This document shows, piece by piece, positions 6,265-8,661 of a stretch of DNA of 8,661 nt; the stretch's first letter is position 1; each line of letters begins with the position of its first letter. The notes beneath the pieces are model-generated. The model made no database searches. It saw only the letters and a program-made list of their open reading frames with translations, and was not told the origin of the DNA. Made by a program: the position numbers and the translations under genes. Location: positions 1-8,661 of the forward strand of contig FR882019.1 in assembly GCA_000435615.1 (NCBI GenBank). Reading direction: 5' to 3'. The DNA is from Firmicutes bacterium CAG:238. Lineage in GTDB: Bacteria > Bacillota > Clostridia > Peptostreptococcales > Anaerovoracaceae.

Positions 6265-7624
6265 ATGAACAAAACAAAGAAAAAATACCTCAGCCTGCTG
6301 CTGAGCTTTGCGGTCGGATTCACGATGATCTTCGGCTCTGCAGGTTTTGCACAGGCAGCGTCTTATGATAACCAAAGCCATCTTTGAAAAGTGCGGAGAC
6401 TATATCTATACCACAGTCAAAGAGCCGACCGTCGGCACATTGGGCGGAGAGTGGGTCATGTACGGACTAAGCCATGCAGGCTATGCCATGAGCGACAGCT
6501 ACCGGGATACCTACCTTGCCAATGTTGAAAAAGAACTGAAAGAAAAAGACGGCATTCTTCATGCCAAAGCCTTTACGCAGTATTCCCGCGTGATCATCGG
6601 CGTGACCTCAGCCGGAGCCGATGCAACGAATATCGCAGGATATAACATCGTTGAGCCGCTTGCGGATTTTGTTAATGTGAAGTGGCTGGGGATGAACAGC
6701 GTAATGTGGGCGCTGATTGCCCTTGACAGCGGAAACTACGAAATGCCAAGGCTGACAGAAAGCTATCGCTACGGCACGCTGACCCCGAAGGAAACCGACA
6801 GGCAGAATTCCCGCCAGAGAATGGTGGATTACCTGCTCGCAAACCAGTACGATGACGGTGGCTGGAACATCCTGACCAAAGCCGAAGAAAAGAGCGGCTA
6901 CAATGCTGTCTCCAGCGTGGATATGACCGCAATGGGCATGATCGCCCTTGCACCTTACAGCAAGCAGGCGAAGGTAAAGAAAGCCCTCGACCGTGCGATT
7001 TCCTACTTGTCTGAGCAGCACAATGAAACCGGAGGCTTTACATTCTGGGGCACCGATAACTCCGAAAGCTGCGCACAGGCTATCTGTGGACTGCTTGCCT
7101 GCGGGGTGAACCCGAATACGGACAAGCGTTTCGTGAAGAACGGCAAGAGTATTGTGGATGCTCTTTTGACCTTCCACGATGAAAAGACCGGAGGCTTCCG
7201 CCATGTGAACAAGGCAAGCGGCGGCTTCCAACCTGTGGTCGACCAGATGGCAACCGAGCAGGCGTACTACGCGCTGGCATTCTTCTATCAGGATGTTCCC
7301 GCCAAGACGACATTGAGCAAGACAGCTAAGAGTGGAAGCGGCAAGCTGAAAGTCACTTGGAAGAAAGCAGGCATCAATACCGACTATGTGACGAAACGAA
7401 GCGGCAAGACGGCTGCGGTCAGCGGCTATCAGATCGTCTATGCGACCGATAAGAAGTTTACCAAGAATGTGGTCAAAACTACCGTCAGCGGCAAGAGCCT
7501 GTCAAAGACTATAACCGGACTCAAAAAAGGCAAGACCTATTATGTGAAAGTCCGCGCGTATAAGACCGTAAACGGAAAGAAAATCTACGGACAGTACAGC
7601 AGCGTAAAGACACAGAAGGTATAA
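6265..7624 (+). CDS. Secreted terpenoid-cyclase-like alpha/alpha-barrel protein (transcobalamin alpha-like) with C-terminal Fn3; frameshifted after the signal peptide
   Basis: ATG 6265 with AGGAG begins a signal peptide (residues 1-31, cleavage after A-Q-A, then ASYDN), but this frame stops at TGA 6385-6387. The rest of the protein lies in the +1 frame, open to TAA 7622-7624. Removing one C at 6372-6373 joins ...SYDN to KAIFEKCGDYIY... and gives 452 residues; I treat this as one gene. Residues about 37-345 form a squalene-cyclase/prenyltransferase-type alpha/alpha barrel: TVGTLGGEW, D-D-G-G-W-N (196-201), V-D-M-T-A-M-G-M-I-A-L (about 218), GGFTFWGTDNSES (256-268) and DQMATEQAYYAL (326-337). 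The V-D-x-x-A-M motif resembles the alpha domain of intrinsic factor/transcobalamin. No DXDD cyclase motif is visible, so ligand binding fits better than catalysis. Residues 346-452 form a Lys-rich Fn3 domain. It follows the DUF4430 gene by 100 nt, supporting a two-part B12-binding system. It may be a pseudogene or contain a sequencing error. Confidence 0.8.
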
Positions 7625-7655
7625 GGCGGGCAAACATTTTGGATAAGAAAGTTTT

Positions 7656-7682
7656 GCAAGCATTATGATGCTTGCGATTTTT
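7656..7682 (+). terminator. Rho-independent terminator of the B12-linked unit
   Basis: A perfect 8-bp stem, GCAAGCAT (7656-7663) with ATGCTTGC (7668-7675), has a 4-nt loop and is followed by GA and five T residues (7678-7682). It lies 32 nt after the stop of the barrel gene. Confidence 0.8.
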
Positions 7683-7691
7683 GGAATGAAC

Positions 7692-7714
7692 GAGGCGTGC
7701 CGTCGGCACGCCTC
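7692..7714. terminator. GC-rich perfect hairpin between convergent genes
   Basis: GAGGCGTGCC (7692-7701), loop GTC, GGCACGCCTC (7705-7714): a perfect 10-bp inverted repeat. It is 19 nt beyond the stop of the minus-strand gene. Neither strand has a strong U-tract directly after it, so termination would be inefficient or the hairpin may mainly stabilise 3' ends. It sits 9 nt beyond the U-tract of the plus-strand terminator. Confidence 0.5.
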
Positions 7715-7732
7715 TGCTCTCTTGCGAACATC

Positions 7733-8661
7733 TTAGATTTTAAACCTGTCAATGGAAATGTCGGCGAATTCGATTTCAGTTTCTTCAAGGAACATCAGCA
7801 TATAGATCGGCAGATAGATTATCTTGCCATTTCGCTCGACATTGGAATTGGAAAAGACTACGGCTTCGTTAAGATTGTAATTTTCGTTTTGCATTACCTG
7901 CGCCAAAGCAGAATGCTTTTTATAATCCTTGCCGCTTTTCACCTCAATCGGCAAAACCTCACCGTCATGCTCAATGACAAAATCAAGCTCACCGAGTTTT
8001 TTATTATTGTAATAATAGCAGTTATATCCGTGGGCAGTCAATTCCTGCGCCGCAATATTTTCGTACACGGCACCCTTATTGATGTCCTTTTCCTGATTTA
8101 CGATTTTCAGTTTAAGCACTTTGCCGTAAAGCGTGGTAAGCATTCCGACATCGGACAGAAAGAGCTTGAACAGCGTACTTTTCTGATTAAGCAAAAGCGG
8201 AATCTTCGGCTCGGTTACGTTAAAAACAGGAAGGGCGACGCCCGCTTTCCACAGCCATGTGAAACTGTCGTTCATTTTCTCAAAGCGTAAATTTTTTTCA
8301 ATGTCTGCAATTTTAAAGTGCTTATTTTGCTCGTTTAATTCCGCAGGAATCAATTCGTAAATGCTCGTTAAAAGAAGCTTCTTGTTTTCGGTTTCGTACT
8401 GTGTAAAATCCAGCTTATACTGCTGCAGAATTGCTTCGTGCTCGTCCATGACCGCGTCAATGTTTTCCGTCTGGCGGTATTTTTCAACCGCAGCAGGCAT
8501 TCCTCCGATAATCAGATACAGATGAAAAAGCTGCAGCATTTTTTTATGAATTATTTCGTCGACGGCTTCTTTATTCCGATACGCTTTTTTCAAGGCTTCA
8601 AAGGCAGCATCGCTTATCTCGAAAAGCTGAAGAAACTCCTCAAAGTCAAGCGGATACATTT
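7733..8661 (-). CDS. AAA_14 / DUF4143 family ATP-binding protein, C-terminal part (5' end beyond window)
   Basis: The minus-strand frame ends at TAA (7733-7735 as read on the complement) and is open to the right edge, giving about 308 visible residues. The first visible methionine (8659) is in M-Y-P-L-D-F-E-E-F-L, an internal motif that follows the ATPase core in this family. The Walker-containing N-terminal half is therefore missing and this is not the true start. Next come Y-L-I-I-G-G-M-P-A-A-V, the DUF4143 helical region and a PD-(D/E)XK-like fold: G-A-V-Y-E-N-I-A-A-Q-E-L, YYYNNKKLGELDFVIE and L-P-I-E-V-K-S-G-K. The Glu, Asp and E-x-K residues of such folds are present. Members are widespread and often multicopy; their function is poorly defined, with defence or mobile-element links proposed. 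It converges on the B12 unit and does not appear functionally tied to it. Confidence 0.85.
   Translation of the reverse strand, partial: MYPLDFEEFLQLFEISDAAFEALKKAYRNKEAVDEIIHKKMLQLFHLYLIIGGMPAAVEKYRQTENIDAVMDEHEAILQQYKLDFTQYETENKKLLLTSIYELIPAELNEQNKHFKIADIEKNLRFEKMNDSFTWLWKAGVALPVFNVTEPKIPLLLNQKSTLFKLFLSDVGMLTTLYGKVLKLKIVNQEKDINKGAVYENIAAQELTAHGYNCYYYNNKKLGELDFVIEHDGEVLPIEVKSGKDYKKHSALAQVMQNENYNLNEAVVFSNSNVERNGKIIYLPIYMLMFLEETEIEFADISIDRFKI

Noticed and set aside
6608..7231. Minus-strand open frame of 207 codons within the barrel gene
   Set aside because: It is antisense to a well-recognised conserved domain, and its product shows no family motif.
7697..8290. Plus-strand open frame of 197 codons opposite the DUF4143 gene
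   Set aside because: It is a shadow of the minus-strand gene, whose translation has clear family motifs.

Overview
The window looks like part of a chromosome from a Gram-positive anaerobe of the Clostridia (Lachnospiraceae, Anaerovoracaceae or a similar Eubacteriales group). This rests on the protein style: signal peptides ending in MMPSMAWA and GFAQA, large secreted Ig/GLUG/Fn3 mosaics, DUF4430 and alpha/alpha-barrel secreted proteins, AGGAG ribosome binding sites and simple U-tract terminators. It is an inference, as no marker gene is present.

Layout. Positions 3-329 hold the 3' end of a plus-strand AAA-ATPase-like/PD-(D/E)XK protein. A good promoter (355-383) then drives a leader with a cobalamin (B12) riboswitch aptamer (418-511), about 190 nt of unexplained leader and an intrinsic terminator (704-732). 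Downstream on the same strand are three genes: a small basic protein with a homing-endonuclease-associated (HNH_repeat) motif (824-1228); a 1609-residue secreted mosaic protein (1335-6164); and a secreted terpenoid-cyclase-like alpha/alpha-barrel protein with a C-terminal Fn3 domain (6265-7624), whose reading frame is broken just after the signal peptide. The mosaic protein carries a dockerin-like EF-hand loop, Ig-like and cadherin-like sandwiches, a GLUG beta-helix, a Big_3-type domain and a DUF4430 domain. A terminator (7656-7682) and a second perfect hairpin (7692-7714) close the unit. A convergent minus-strand AAA_14/DUF4143 ATPase gene (7733 to beyond 8661) runs off the right edge.

How the parts may fit together. 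DUF4430 resembles the C-terminal beta domain of vertebrate intrinsic factor and transcobalamin, and the alpha/alpha-barrel resembles their N-terminal alpha domain. The two halves are encoded as adjacent exported proteins behind a B12 riboswitch. The most economical reading is a secreted, split, transcobalamin-like B12 capture system, made when B12 is scarce. No B12 transporter and no surface-anchor motif lies in the window, so delivery to the cell is not explained. The frameshift in the barrel gene means the system is decayed in this strain, mis-sequenced at one base, or less likely recoded.
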